DNA from: a bacterium
GTDB taxonomy: Bacteria > Patescibacteriota > Minisyncoccia > Portnoybacterales > JAGGTM01
DNA length: 6,313 nucleotides
Assembly: GCA_021163745.1 (NCBI GenBank)
Contig: JAGGTM010000007.1
Span: 1 to 6,313 of the forward strand
Reading direction: 5' to 3'
Positions 1 to 6,073 of this stretch are shown here, piece by piece; within the stretch, counting starts at the first letter, position 1; every line of letters starts with the position of its first letter. The translations under genes and the position numbers were made by a program. The notes under the pieces are model-generated. The model ran no database searches, was not told the origin of the DNA, and saw only the letters and a list, made by a program, of their open reading frames with translations.

Positions 1-50
1 AAGCGCAAAAGTAGTTAAATTCAAAATTCAAAGCACCAAATCCTAAATAA

Positions 51-122
51 ATTCAAATGACCAAAATTCAAAATTCAAAACAAAATTTTAAAATTAAAGT
101 TTTGAATTTTGAACATTTGAAT
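51..122. repeat. AT-rich inverted repeat made of heptamers
   Basis: The left arm (51-81) is built from CAAAATT units and the right arm (99-122) from TTTTGAA units, so the two are near reverse complements; the left arm carries one extra heptamer. The spacer at 82-98 is almost pure A/T. The same TTTTGAA/ATTTTGA units continue to about position 130. No ORF with coding character lies here. It could fold as a long weak hairpin, but it is better read as part of the heptamer-periodic intergenic DNA that recurs at 246-394 and 5933-6129. Confidence 0.6.
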
Positions 123-136
123 TTTGAATTTGCTCG

Positions 137-206
137 CCCGCCTAAATTTTGCCCGCCCGCCGTAAATTTCTTCGAAATTTGGGCGAGCAAGCAAAATTTT
201 GGCGGG
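137..206. repeat. GC-rich imperfect inverted repeat (long hairpin)
   Basis: The left arm at 137-170 and right arm at 174-206 are reverse complements with a few mismatches, around a 3-base loop (TTC, 171-173). The innermost stem AAATTTC/GAAATTT is perfect. The outer stem contains CCCGCC opposite GGCGGG, joined by AAATTTTGC opposite GCAAAATTT. These GC-rich blocks stand out sharply from the AT-rich surroundings. No T-run follows on either strand, so it is not a standard intrinsic terminator. It may be a dispersed palindromic (REP- or MITE-like) element, but no second copy lies in this window. Confidence 0.55.
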
Positions 207-245
207 TAAAGATTTAGGATTTTGAATTTAGGATTTGAATAAATT

Positions 246-394
246 AGCTTTAAGCTTTACGCTGTAGCTTTGCCTGTCCCGTAGGAAGCCGCAGGCTTTC
301 TTTCGGGGCACTTTGCGCTTTGAGCTTTGAGCTTAAATTTGTTTTAAGATTTAAGATTTGGATTTGAGTTTTGAGATTTGACATTTGAGATATA
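246..394. repeat. degenerate heptamer tandem array
   Basis: From 311 to 394 the sequence divides cleanly into twelve 7-bp units without a phase break, for example CTTTGCG, CTTTGAG, CTTTGAG, then AAGATTT, AAGATTT, then AGATTTG, ACATTTG. The left part, 246-266, starts with two copies of AGCTTTA. Between them, 278-307 holds a small hairpin: CCCG pairs with CGGG, and GGAAGCC pairs with GGCTTTC around GCA. Unit sequence drifts along the array while the 7-bp period is kept. No gene is apparent; reading frames through it are translations of the repeat. Heptamer arrays (STRRs) are known from cyanobacteria; any relation here is only an analogy. Confidence 0.6.
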
Positions 395-421
395 TAAGGT
401 ATATAGCAACTCTTCTCTAAT

Positions 422-449
422 AAAAATTGCCTTGGCTTGGCCAAGGCAA
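422..449 (-). terminator. intrinsic terminator after the 90-residue gene
   Basis: Read on the minus strand, a perfect 9-bp stem (TTGCCTTGG, 441-449, with CCAAGGCAA, 427-435) closes a 5-base loop and is followed at once by TTTTT (422-426). It begins 11 bases after the stop codon of the minus-strand gene at 461-733. The plus strand has no T-run after the stem, so termination is directional. This is the clearest terminator in the window and supports the upstream ORF as a real gene. Confidence 0.85.
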
Positions 450-460
450 AGGATTACTTA

Positions 461-733
461 TTAATAATATATTGCACATAACAGGATTTCTATCATCTTT
501 CCTAAACTCAGACATACTACTCTCTCCTCAGGATTTAAAGGAACCCACAAGACTCCTCTGCATTGAGGACATATTTGATTTCTACCTCCTTGTCTTTTTT
601 CTTCCTCGGTAAAAGAATCAAGAGAACGAGAAACAGGATGCGGACATTGCAAAAACCTATTTAAAACTTCTCTAAACTTTACCCAGTCGTTTACTTCTAT
701 TTTCTCTTTTTGCAATACATCTTGTAACTGCAT
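461..733 (-). CDS. putative small zinc-binding protein, function unknown
   Basis: This 90-residue protein is not one I recognise. Residues 1-29 are charged and probably helical. Cys30-x-His32, then 22 residues on Cys55-Pro-Gln-Cys58, could form one tetrahedral zinc site (CxH...CxxC). The segment between is hydrophilic (SLDSFTEEEKRQGG). The C-terminus is hydrophobic, with further cysteines at 74 and 86. There is no signal peptide. The ATG start at 731-733 is firmly supported by a consensus AGGAGGT seven bases upstream. A strong terminator lies 11 bases past the stop, and a candidate promoter lies at 792-820, so the gene appears monocistronic. A nucleic-acid-binding or regulatory role is a guess from the zinc motif. 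The gene structure is well supported; the function is open. Confidence 0.7.
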   Translation of the reverse strand: MQLQDVLQKEKIEVNDWVKFREVLNRFLQCPHPVSRSLDSFTEEEKRQGGRNQICPQCRGVLWVPLNPEERVVCLSLGKMIEILLCAIYY

Positions 734-739
734 TCCTCT

Positions 740-746
740 ACCTCCT
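740..746 (-). promoter_or_regulatory. Shine-Dalgarno site of the 90-residue gene
   Basis: AGGAGGT on the minus strand matches the anti-SD complement fully, with six bases (734-739) between it and the ATG at 731-733. It fixes the start codon and contrasts with topA and parB, which show no SD. Confidence 0.85.
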
Positions 747-791
747 TTTAATTTTTTAAAAATCTTGTAAAATTTTTAAACAATGATATAT

Positions 792-820
792 AGAATATAT
801 GCAATTATTGAATCTGTTAA
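792..820 (-). promoter_or_regulatory. candidate sigma-70 type promoter for the 90-residue gene
   Basis: On the minus strand, TTAACA (815-820; 5 of 6 to TTGACA) is separated by 17 bases from TATTCT (792-797; 4 of 6 to TATAAT). Transcription would start near 785, giving a leader of about 50 bases before the ATG. An alternative -10, TACAAT at 850-855, has only a poor -35. The surroundings are very AT-rich, so chance matches are likely. Confidence 0.35.
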
Positions 821-902
821 ATAACATACCCCTTTCCTTTTCTTACCTTATTGTATAACAACCGAAAATCATTGTAATGAGAAAAAACAAGCCCTAGTAC
901 AA

Positions 903-1013
903 TTAGAAAAAACCAAAATCATTCAGACTGGAGCGCACTATTGTTACAGCAGTAATCTTCCATCCCGCCCAACAAAACGCTAATCCCACAAAAAAACTAA
1001 GCACAGAGTACAT
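903..1013 (-). CDS. small hydrophobic protein, 36 residues, probably membrane-associated
   Basis: This short ORF starts ATG at 1011-1013 and stops TAA at 903-905. Residues 5-17 are strongly hydrophobic (LSFFVGLAFCWAG), followed by Trp18, Lys19 and a second apolar stretch (ITAVTIV) to Arg27. The tail is short and ends in Gly-Phe-Phe. It could be one membrane-spanning helix or an amphipathic peripheral peptide. An exact AGGAGGT with a 7-base spacer precedes the ATG, and a promoter-like element lies at 1057-1084, giving a leader of about 40 bases. No terminator follows, so the message could read through into the 90-residue gene 169 bases downstream. I do not recognise the family. A small regulatory membrane protein or a type I toxin-like peptide are both possible; no antisense RNA is visible. 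Confidence 0.55.
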   Translation of the reverse strand: MYSVLSFFVGLAFCWAGWKITAVTIVRSSLNDFGFF

Positions 1014-1020
1014 TTTTCTT

Positions 1021-1027
1021 ACCTCCT
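1021..1027 (-). promoter_or_regulatory. Shine-Dalgarno site of the 36-residue ORF
   Basis: AGGAGGT on the minus strand is seven bases upstream of the ATG at 1011-1013. This site is the main reason for calling so short an ORF. Confidence 0.7.
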
Positions 1028-1056
1028 TCCAATATTTTTTACAAAAAACTATCGTA

Positions 1057-1084
1057 ATGTTATCATACTTTTAAAATTAGTCAA
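1057..1084 (-). promoter_or_regulatory. candidate extended -10 promoter for the 36-residue ORF
   Basis: On the minus strand, TTGACT (1079-1084; 5 of 6 to consensus) lies 16 bases from TAACAT (1057-1062; 4 of 6). A TG one base upstream of the -10 (TGATAACAT) makes it an extended -10 type. The start would be near 1050, about 23 bases before the SD. It is the best promoter match I see in the window. Confidence 0.45.
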
Positions 1085-1339
1085 TAATTTGCCGCATTGT
1101 TAGACATTCTGTTGCCCACTTTTTATTCTCCGTCTTTCTTAATGGTAAGATCCCGTCCACTTTTATTCTTGCCCTTGGAAAAATATTCATTCTATCCATC
1201 TCATATCCATCATCTCGCAAAAAAGAAAAAACCCAGAAGAAAGGGCAGAATGCTTCGACGAAAAAAGATGAAGGTAGAATAAACTTAATAATTAAAGAAT
1301 TCTGCTAATATATTTCCTTTTTTGCGCTAAATTAAAATT
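1085..1339. other. intergenic stretch before topA, no firm gene
   Basis: Nothing here can be called with confidence. A 40-codon minus-strand frame with an ATG (1077-1199) looks charged and protein-like but lacks a good SD. Its frame stays open upstream to about 1305 without another ATG. A plus-strand frame over 1097-1282 has no SD and ends in a Lys/Arg-rich tail arising from A-rich DNA. The stretch also holds the probable topA promoter near 1303-1311. A decayed gene is possible but unproven. Confidence 0.4.
1303..1311 (+). promoter_or_regulatory. possible extended -10 element of topA
   Basis: TGCTAATAT fits the extended -10 pattern TGnTATAAT with 4 of 6 core matches. An overlapping TATATT at 1309-1314 is an alternative -10. 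No good -35 is present. The start would fall about 20 bases before the topA ATG, giving a short leader without an SD. Confidence 0.25.
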
Positions 1340-3394
1340 ATGCCTCTTTTAATTGTAGAATCTCCAACTAAATCTAAAACTCTTAAAAAATTCTTAGACA
1401 AGAAATATCATATTACTGCCACTAAAGGCCATATTCGCGACCTGCCGGAAAGAAAATTGGGAATAGATATTGAAAATAATTTTAAGCCAACATATACAAT
1501 TATTCCGAGAGCGAAAAAAATAATTCAATTATTAAAAAAAGAAACAGAAAAAACAGATTTAGTTATTATTGCCACCGATCCGGATAGGGAGGGAGAGGCA
1601 ATTGCCTGGCATCTAACTCAAATATTAGAATTAAACGGAATAAAACCTTATCAAAGAATTGTATTTCACGAGATTACCAAAAGAGCAATAGAACAAGCGC
1701 TGAAAAATCTCAGAAAAATAGATATAAATTTAGTAAATGCCCAGCAAGCGAGAAGAATTTTGGATAGATTAGTAGGTTATAAGCTATCTCCGTTTTTATG
1801 GAAAAAAGTAGCAAAGGGACTTTCTGCTGGCAGGGTTCAATCGGTAGCAGTCAGGTTAATTGTAGAAAGAGAAAGAGAAATCCAAAATTTCAAACCTGAA
1901 GAATACTGGACCATTGAAGCATTGCTATCTAAAGCCCGAAATCAGAATTCTAGTCTCAAAACAGAATTTTTGGCTTTGCTTATCAAAAAAAATGGAAAAA
2001 CAATCCCTAAGATGGGAATTAAAACAAAAAAAGAGGCACACAAAATTGTAAGCGACTTAAAAAACGCGGAGTACAAAATAATAAACATTGACAAAAAAGA
2101 AACAAAAAGAAACCCTCTGCCTCCTTTTACTACCAGCACCCTACAACAAGAAGCGTGGAAAAAATTTCACTGGCCTGCGAAATTCACTATGAACATAGCC
2201 CAAAATCTATATGAAAACGGACTTATTACCTATCACAGAACAGATTCCTTAAACCTAAGTAATTATGCTCTTTTAGACGCAAAAGAATTTATTATAAAAA
2301 ATTACGGAAAAGAATACTGGCCGGGATTTTCAAGAAAATACAAAGCAAAAGGAAAAGTCCAGGAGGCGCATGAGGCAATAAGACCAACTCAGCCAAGTCT
2401 TGCTCCACAAAATTTAAGCGAAAAAGACAAAAACAAACAACGACTTTATGAACTCATTTGGAGAAGATTTATTGCCTGCCAAATGTCTTGCGCAGAATTT
2501 GATTCTACTATTGCCGATATTTTTGCAAAAAACTATATTTTCAGGGCTAGGGGTCAAATTTTAAAATTTGATGGTTTTCTTAAAGTATACCCAATTAAAT
2601 TTAAAGAAACACAGTTGCCCAATCTCGAAATAAACGAAATTCTAAAATTAATCAAGATAATTCCTTCTTCTCATCTTACTCAGCCGCCTCCAAGATATAC
2701 AGAAGCTACCTTAATTAAAACTCTGGAAGAATATGGTATAGGAAGGCCTTCTACCTACGCCCCTATTATTTTTACTATCCAGCAAAGAAACTATGTAGAA
2801 AAAATAGAAGGTAAATTCCGCCCCACAGAAATAGGATTTATTGCCAACGATATTTTGGTAGAAAATTTTCCAAATATACTTGATATAAAATTCACTGCAA
2901 GAATGGAGGAAGATTTGGATAAAATTGCCAAGGGGGAAAAACAATGGATACCAGTAATCTCTGAATTCTATAAACCATTTGAGAAAAATTTAAAAGAAAA
3001 ATACGAAATAGTAAAAAAGAAAAATATCACAGAAAAAACCAATAAAAAATGCCCTTTATGCGGTGCTCCCTTGGTAATAAAATTAGGAAAATTTGGGAAA
3101 TTCTACGCCTGTTCCAATTTTCCAAAATGCAAATATACTGAAAAAATAATAAAATCACTGGGAATAAAATGCCCAAAATGCAAAGAAGGAGAAATCGTTG
3201 AAAGAAAGACGAAAAAAGGAAAAATTTTCTATGGATGCTCTAAATATCCAGACTGTGATTTTGTTTTATGGGATAAACCCAACGGGGAAAAATGTCCTAA
3301 ATGCGGCTCACTACTTGTATTAAAAAATAATAAAATAAAGTGCAGCAATAAAAATTGTGACTACATTAAATCAAATTCTAAAAAAGGCAGTTGA
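1340..3394 (+). CDS. topA: DNA topoisomerase I (type IA)
   Basis: TopA relaxes negative supercoils by cutting one strand through a 5'-phosphotyrosine link and passing the other strand. The 684-residue protein is complete. The N-terminal Toprim domain has Glu7 in LLIVESPTKSK and the acidic triad D80-P-D82-R-E84 that binds Mg2+. The central gate domains include ARRILDRLVGYKLSPFLWKK and SAGRVQSVAVRLIVERE. The catalytic Tyr298 lies in LITYHRTDS, where most family members have Met, not His, after the Tyr. EAHEAIRPT and YGIGRPSTYA follow. The C-terminus carries three four-cysteine zinc ribbons, starting near residues 571, 611 and 652, which bind single-stranded DNA. The start is the first ATG of the frame; the leader is AT-rich without an SD. 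It is the first gene of an operon with rel, whose ATG follows its TGA by two bases. Highly conserved, so identity is secure. Confidence 0.97.
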   Translation: MPLLIVESPTKSKTLKKFLDKKYHITATKGHIRDLPERKLGIDIENNFKPTYTIIPRAKKIIQLLKKETEKTDLVIIATDPDREGEAIAWHLTQILELNGIKPYQRIVFHEITKRAIEQALKNLRKIDINLVNAQQARRILDRLVGYKLSPFLWKKVAKGLSAGRVQSVAVRLIVEREREIQNFKPEEYWTIEALLSKARNQNSSLKTEFLALLIKKNGKTIPKMGIKTKKEAHKIVSDLKNAEYKIINIDKKETKRNPLPPFTTSTLQQEAWKKFHWPAKFTMNIAQNLYENGLITYHRTDSLNLSNYALLDAKEFIIKNYGKEYWPGFSRKYKAKGKVQEAHEAIRPTQPSLAPQNLSEKDKNKQRLYELIWRRFIACQMSCAEFDSTIADIFAKNYIFRARGQILKFDGFLKVYPIKFKETQLPNLEINEILKLIKIIPSSHLTQPPPRYTEATLIKTLEEYGIGRPSTYAPIIFTIQQRNYVEKIEGKFRPTEIGFIANDILVENFPNILDIKFTARMEEDLDKIAKGEKQWIPVISEFYKPFEKNLKEKYEIVKKKNITEKTNKKCPLCGAPLVIKLGKFGKFYACSNFPKCKYTEKIIKSLGIKCPKCKEGEIVERKTKKGKIFYGCSKYPDCDFVLWDKPNGEKCPKCGSLLVLKNNKIKCSNKNCDYIKSNSKKGS

Positions 3395-3396
3395 AA

Positions 3397-4839
3397 ATGT
3401 CCGTACAAGCTATTATTGACCAAATAAAAACATACCATCCCAAAGCGGATATTTCTCTTGTTGAACGCGCATATAAATTGGCGGCGAAGGCGCATAACGG
3501 CCAGAAACGTCTATCCGGCGAAGATTATATTTCTCATCCTGTTGAGGTAGCAAAAACCTTAGCGGAATTAAAATCCGACATTCCAACAATATGCGCCGGA
3601 CTACTTCATGATGTGCCGGAAGATACAAATATCCCGCTTTCCTATATCAAAAAAAATTTCGGGAATGAAATCGCATTTTTGGTAAATGGGGTATCTAAAC
3701 TGGGAAAAATAAAATACCGCGGAGAAAAAAGATATATAGAAAATCTAAGAAAATTATTTTTAAGTATGTGTTATGACATAAGAGTAGTTTTGGTAAAACT
3801 GGCAGATAGATTACACAATATGAAAACCCTATCTTACCTGCCGAAAGATAAGCAGTATCGTATAGCGTTAGAAACATTAGAAATTTATGCCCCGATCGCG
3901 GACCGACTGGGGATAGGAACCATTAAAGGGCATTTGGAGGATTTGGCATTTCCTTATGTGTATCCAAAAGAATATAAACGGTTAATCAATAATGTAAAAG
4001 AGAAATATGAGGATAGAGAAAACTATATAAATTTCATCATCCCAAAAATAAAACAATATTTAGAATCAGAAAAAGTGAAAATTTTAGATATACATGGAAG
4101 AGCAAAGCATTATTTTTCCTTATACAAAAAACTGGAAAAATATGAAATGAATTGGGATAAAATCTATGATTTAATAGCGATAAGAATAATAGTCAATGAT
4201 ATTCCCGATTGTTATAAAACCTTAGGATTAATCCACAAAAATTGGAAACCGCTTTTAGGAAGAATAAAAGATTACATTGCCCTGCCCAAACCAAACGGAT
4301 ACCGCTCACTGCACACTACAGTATTTTGTATTAACGGAAAGATAACCGAATTCCAAATAAGAACCCCCCAAATGCACAAAGAGGCGGAATACGGTATTGC
4401 CGCGCACTGGGCTTATACAGAAGCAGGGAAATTAAGTAAAGATGCGTACAGAAACAATAATCAGCTCCCATGGATCAAGCAATTACAAAAATGGCAAAAA
4501 GAAATAAAAAACTCCAGAGAATTTATAAAATACCTAAAAATAGACTTTTTCAAAGATAGAATCTTTGTATTCACTCCAAAAGGAGATGTCATTGACCTCC
4601 CTGAGGAAGCAACCCCAATTGACTTTGCTTACCATATCCATACAGACATCGGACATAAATGCGCGGGAGCGAAAGTAGATGGGAAATTATGCTCCCTCAG
4701 TCAATCGCTAAAAAACGGACAGGTGGTTGAAATTATCACAAAAAAAGAAAAAAAACCCAATCCCGACTGGTTAAGATTTGCGAAAACAAATTATGCGAAA
4801 AACAGAATAAAAAACTGGCTAAGGAAAAACAAAAATTAA
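3397..4839 (+). CDS. rel: RelA/SpoT family (p)ppGpp synthetase/hydrolase, short form
   Basis: This enzyme makes the alarmone (p)ppGpp from ATP and GDP/GTP and also degrades it, driving the stringent response in the cytosol. The 480-residue protein has an N-terminal HD hydrolase domain: His47 in SHPVEVA, His71-Asp72 and Glu75-Asp76 in HDVPEDT, and Asp137 in LADRLHN. The synthetase domain has GRAKHYFSLYKK near 234, Asp258 in YDLIAIRIIV, the RIKD motif (289-292) typical of bifunctional enzymes, and Glu318 in EFQIRT. A TGS domain starts near 389. It ends shortly after, lacking the helical, zinc-finger/RIS and ACT parts of the roughly 700-750-residue long forms. There is no room for a lost 3' end, since parB begins converging at the next base. 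I prefer ATG 3397 over an in-frame TTG at 3391, which overlaps the topA stop; AAGG lies about nine bases before the ATG. Both activities look intact, though Pro74 in the HD motif is unusual. Confidence 0.93.
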   Translation: MSVQAIIDQIKTYHPKADISLVERAYKLAAKAHNGQKRLSGEDYISHPVEVAKTLAELKSDIPTICAGLLHDVPEDTNIPLSYIKKNFGNEIAFLVNGVSKLGKIKYRGEKRYIENLRKLFLSMCYDIRVVLVKLADRLHNMKTLSYLPKDKQYRIALETLEIYAPIADRLGIGTIKGHLEDLAFPYVYPKEYKRLINNVKEKYEDRENYINFIIPKIKQYLESEKVKILDIHGRAKHYFSLYKKLEKYEMNWDKIYDLIAIRIIVNDIPDCYKTLGLIHKNWKPLLGRIKDYIALPKPNGYRSLHTTVFCINGKITEFQIRTPQMHKEAEYGIAAHWAYTEAGKLSKDAYRNNNQLPWIKQLQKWQKEIKNSREFIKYLKIDFFKDRIFVFTPKGDVIDLPEEATPIDFAYHIHTDIGHKCAGAKVDGKLCSLSQSLKNGQVVEIITKKEKKPNPDWLRFAKTNYAKNRIKNWLRKNKN

Positions 4840-5733
4840 TTATTTTACACTAATCAATTTTTTAATTGCCCTGTTGAAATTCTTTTTGTCGGCGAATTCC
4901 ATAATTAATTTCCTAGTATTGCCACATCGTATTATTCTTACTTTTTCTGTAAAAATATTTCTTAGTTTATTTAAAATGTCATCTAATTCCGGATCCTTGC
5001 GCGGTTTCGGTGCCTTTGCCGGCATCTTGCTCGCCAATCTCTCTATGTCCCTTACGGTCAAATTATTTTTAATGGTTTTGTAATATAAGCTTAATCTTTT
5101 TCCGGGTTTTGCCATTAGAATTGCTTTGGCATGTCCTTCGGTAATTTTTCCTTCATATACTCCCCTCTGAATAGTCAATGGTAGTTTAAGTAAACGCACA
5201 GTATTTATTACAGAAAATTCGCTTTTGCCTAATTTTTCTGCAATCTCCTTATACGTTATTCCATGTTCTTCTTTCAGTTTTTTAAACGCTTTTGCCTCTT
5301 CTATGGGGTTTAAATCCTCTCTCTGGATATTTTCTATCAATGCCAATTCCAATTTCTGGTATCCTGCGGCAGGCCTTATAATTACAGGAACCTGCGTTAA
5401 TCCAGCCATTTTTGCTGCCCTCAACCTTCTTTCTCCTGCAATCACATAATATTCCACATCCTGACCTCTCTCGGTAGTTTTTTCTATTTTAGTTACCAAT
5501 AACGGCTGAAGAATTCCCTGTTCTCTGATTGAACAAGCCAACTCTTTAAGAGAAGATTTAGGAAAAGATCTTCTGGGTTGAAGCGGATTTGGTTTTATTT
5601 TATCAATTTCAATATAAAAAATACTTTCTTTTTCTGGTCTTATCCAGTTCCCCTTTCTATTTCTTTTGTTGTCTAATCTTTTTTCGGGAATAAGAGATTT
5701 TAACCCTTTTCCCAGTCCTTTTTTTATCCCCAC
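4840..5733 (-). CDS. parB: chromosome partitioning protein ParB/Spo0J
   Basis: ParB is a CTP-dependent DNA clamp that loads at parS and, with ParA, separates replicated origins. The 297-residue protein shows the full family plan. The N-terminal ParA-activating peptide is KKGLGKGLKSLIP (residues 4-16). The CTP-binding domain has PNPLQPRR (48-55), the GERRLRA motif (100-106) and ENIQREDLNP (134-143). A helix-turn-helix at about 159-182 (TYKEIAEKLGKS...VRLLKLP) and GHAKAIL (200-206) bind parS. The C-terminal dimerisation segment is about 250-297. The start codon is GTG (5731-5733): no earlier start exists before an in-frame TAA, and no SD is visible. It lies downstream of parA in the usual order but after a 395-bp gap, so it may have its own promoter. 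Its stop codon abuts that of rel. Confidence 0.95.
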   Translation of the reverse strand: MGIKKGLGKGLKSLIPEKRLDNKRNRKGNWIRPEKESIFYIEIDKIKPNPLQPRRSFPKSSLKELACSIREQGILQPLLVTKIEKTTERGQDVEYYVIAGERRLRAAKMAGLTQVPVIIRPAAGYQKLELALIENIQREDLNPIEEAKAFKKLKEEHGITYKEIAEKLGKSEFSVINTVRLLKLPLTIQRGVYEGKITEGHAKAILMAKPGKRLSLYYKTIKNNLTVRDIERLASKMPAKAPKPRKDPELDDILNKLRNIFTEKVRIIRCGNTRKLIMEFADKKNFNRAIKKLISVK

Positions 5734-5760
5734 GAATTTATAAAAATGCGCAGCTTAAAC

Positions 5761-5782
5761 CCGAAAAATAAACATTTTTCGG
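5761..5782. other. hairpin upstream of parB
   Basis: CCGAAAAAT (5761-5769) and ATTTTTCGG (5774-5782) form a perfect 9-bp stem around a 4-base loop. In a parB transcript it would sit about 28 bases before the GTG start. No T-run follows on the minus strand, so a terminator is unlikely. It could stabilise or regulate the leader of parB; its AT-rich stem could also be chance. Confidence 0.4.
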
Positions 5783-5816
5783 ATATAAGAAGGCATCTAT
5801 GAAGCAATTTTGATAA

Positions 5817-5864
5817 TTACGTAATTGATTACGTAATTAGTTACGTAACTAGTTACGTAACTAA
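5817..5864. repeat. four tandem 12-bp units centred on TTACGTAA
   Basis: Four uninterrupted 12-bp units begin at 5817, 5829, 5841 and 5853. Each starts with the palindrome TTACGTAA, followed by TTGA, TTAG, CTAG and CTAA in turn. The third and fourth units with flanks (5837-5864) form one perfect 28-bp palindrome, and 5815-5826 is a perfect 12-bp palindrome (AATTACGTAATT). The array lies 84 bases upstream of parB and within the parA-parB gap. Even spacing of about one helical turn suggests cooperative binding by a dimeric protein, as in an operator or centromere-like iteron set. It differs from the bacterial parS consensus, which centres on CACGTG. The binding partner is unknown. Confidence 0.75.
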
Positions 5865-5932
5865 TCCTTTTGCACAGACCTCAAATCCCAAAAGCCAAAT
5901 ATCAAATCTAAATTTTCAATTAGATATTCTTG

Positions 5933-6006
5933 GAATCTTGAATTATGAATCTTGAATTATGAATTATGAATTATGAATGAATCTGGAATTATGAATCTGG
6001 AATTAA
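5933..6006. repeat. heptamer tandem array (GAATTAT / GAATCTK)
   Basis: Two exact 14-bp copies (GAATCTTGAATTAT at 5933 and 5947) are followed by GAATTAT at 5961 and 5968. After a partial GAAT, two more 14-bp copies of the GAATCTG form begin at 5979 and 5993. The unit is really a 7-mer beginning GAAT. There is no coding potential. The flanks 5865-5932 and 6007-6035 are AT-rich with nothing I can name. Confidence 0.75.
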
Positions 6007-6035
6007 GGTTTTGATTTTGAACTTCTAAACTTTCC

Positions 6036-6063
6036 TGATTCATGATTCCTGATTCCTGACTCA
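6036..6063. repeat. short heptamer array (TGATTCC type)
   Basis: Four consecutive 7-mers: TGATTCA, TGATTCC, TGATTCC and TGACTCA. The unit is close to the reverse complement of the GAATCnn units at 5933-6006, so the two arrays face each other and could pair weakly. Confidence 0.6.
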
Positions 6064-6073
6064 ATTTGGGATT

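Noticed and set aside
250..444. Minus-strand 64-codon reading frame
   Set aside because: It is a translation of the heptamer repeats and of the terminator stem. It has no SD and its peptide is itself repetitive.
427..612. Plus-strand 61-codon reading frame
   Set aside because: It lies antisense to the well-supported 90-residue gene and starts inside that gene's terminator stem.
756..827. 23-codon minus-strand ORF before the 90-residue gene
   Set aside because: It has only a loose purine run upstream, an unremarkable AT-driven composition, and it overlaps the likely promoter.
1097..1282. Plus-strand 61-codon frame with a Lys/Arg-rich tail
   Set aside because: It starts at TTG without an SD, and the basic tail comes from A-rich DNA. 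An alternative plus frame over the same stretch has no start codon.
1663..1678. Partial parS-like half site (ATTTCACGAG) in topA
   Set aside because: Only one half matches and it falls in conserved coding sequence (VFHEIT).
3392..3394. TGA recoding as glycine or tryptophan, as in some candidate phyla
   Set aside because: TGA ends topA at the expected place and is followed by rel. Trp is TGG and no internal TGA occurs in the real genes.
3391..3396. TTG as the start of rel
   Set aside because: It overlaps the topA stop and leaves too little room for the AAGG. ATG 3397 is the better start.
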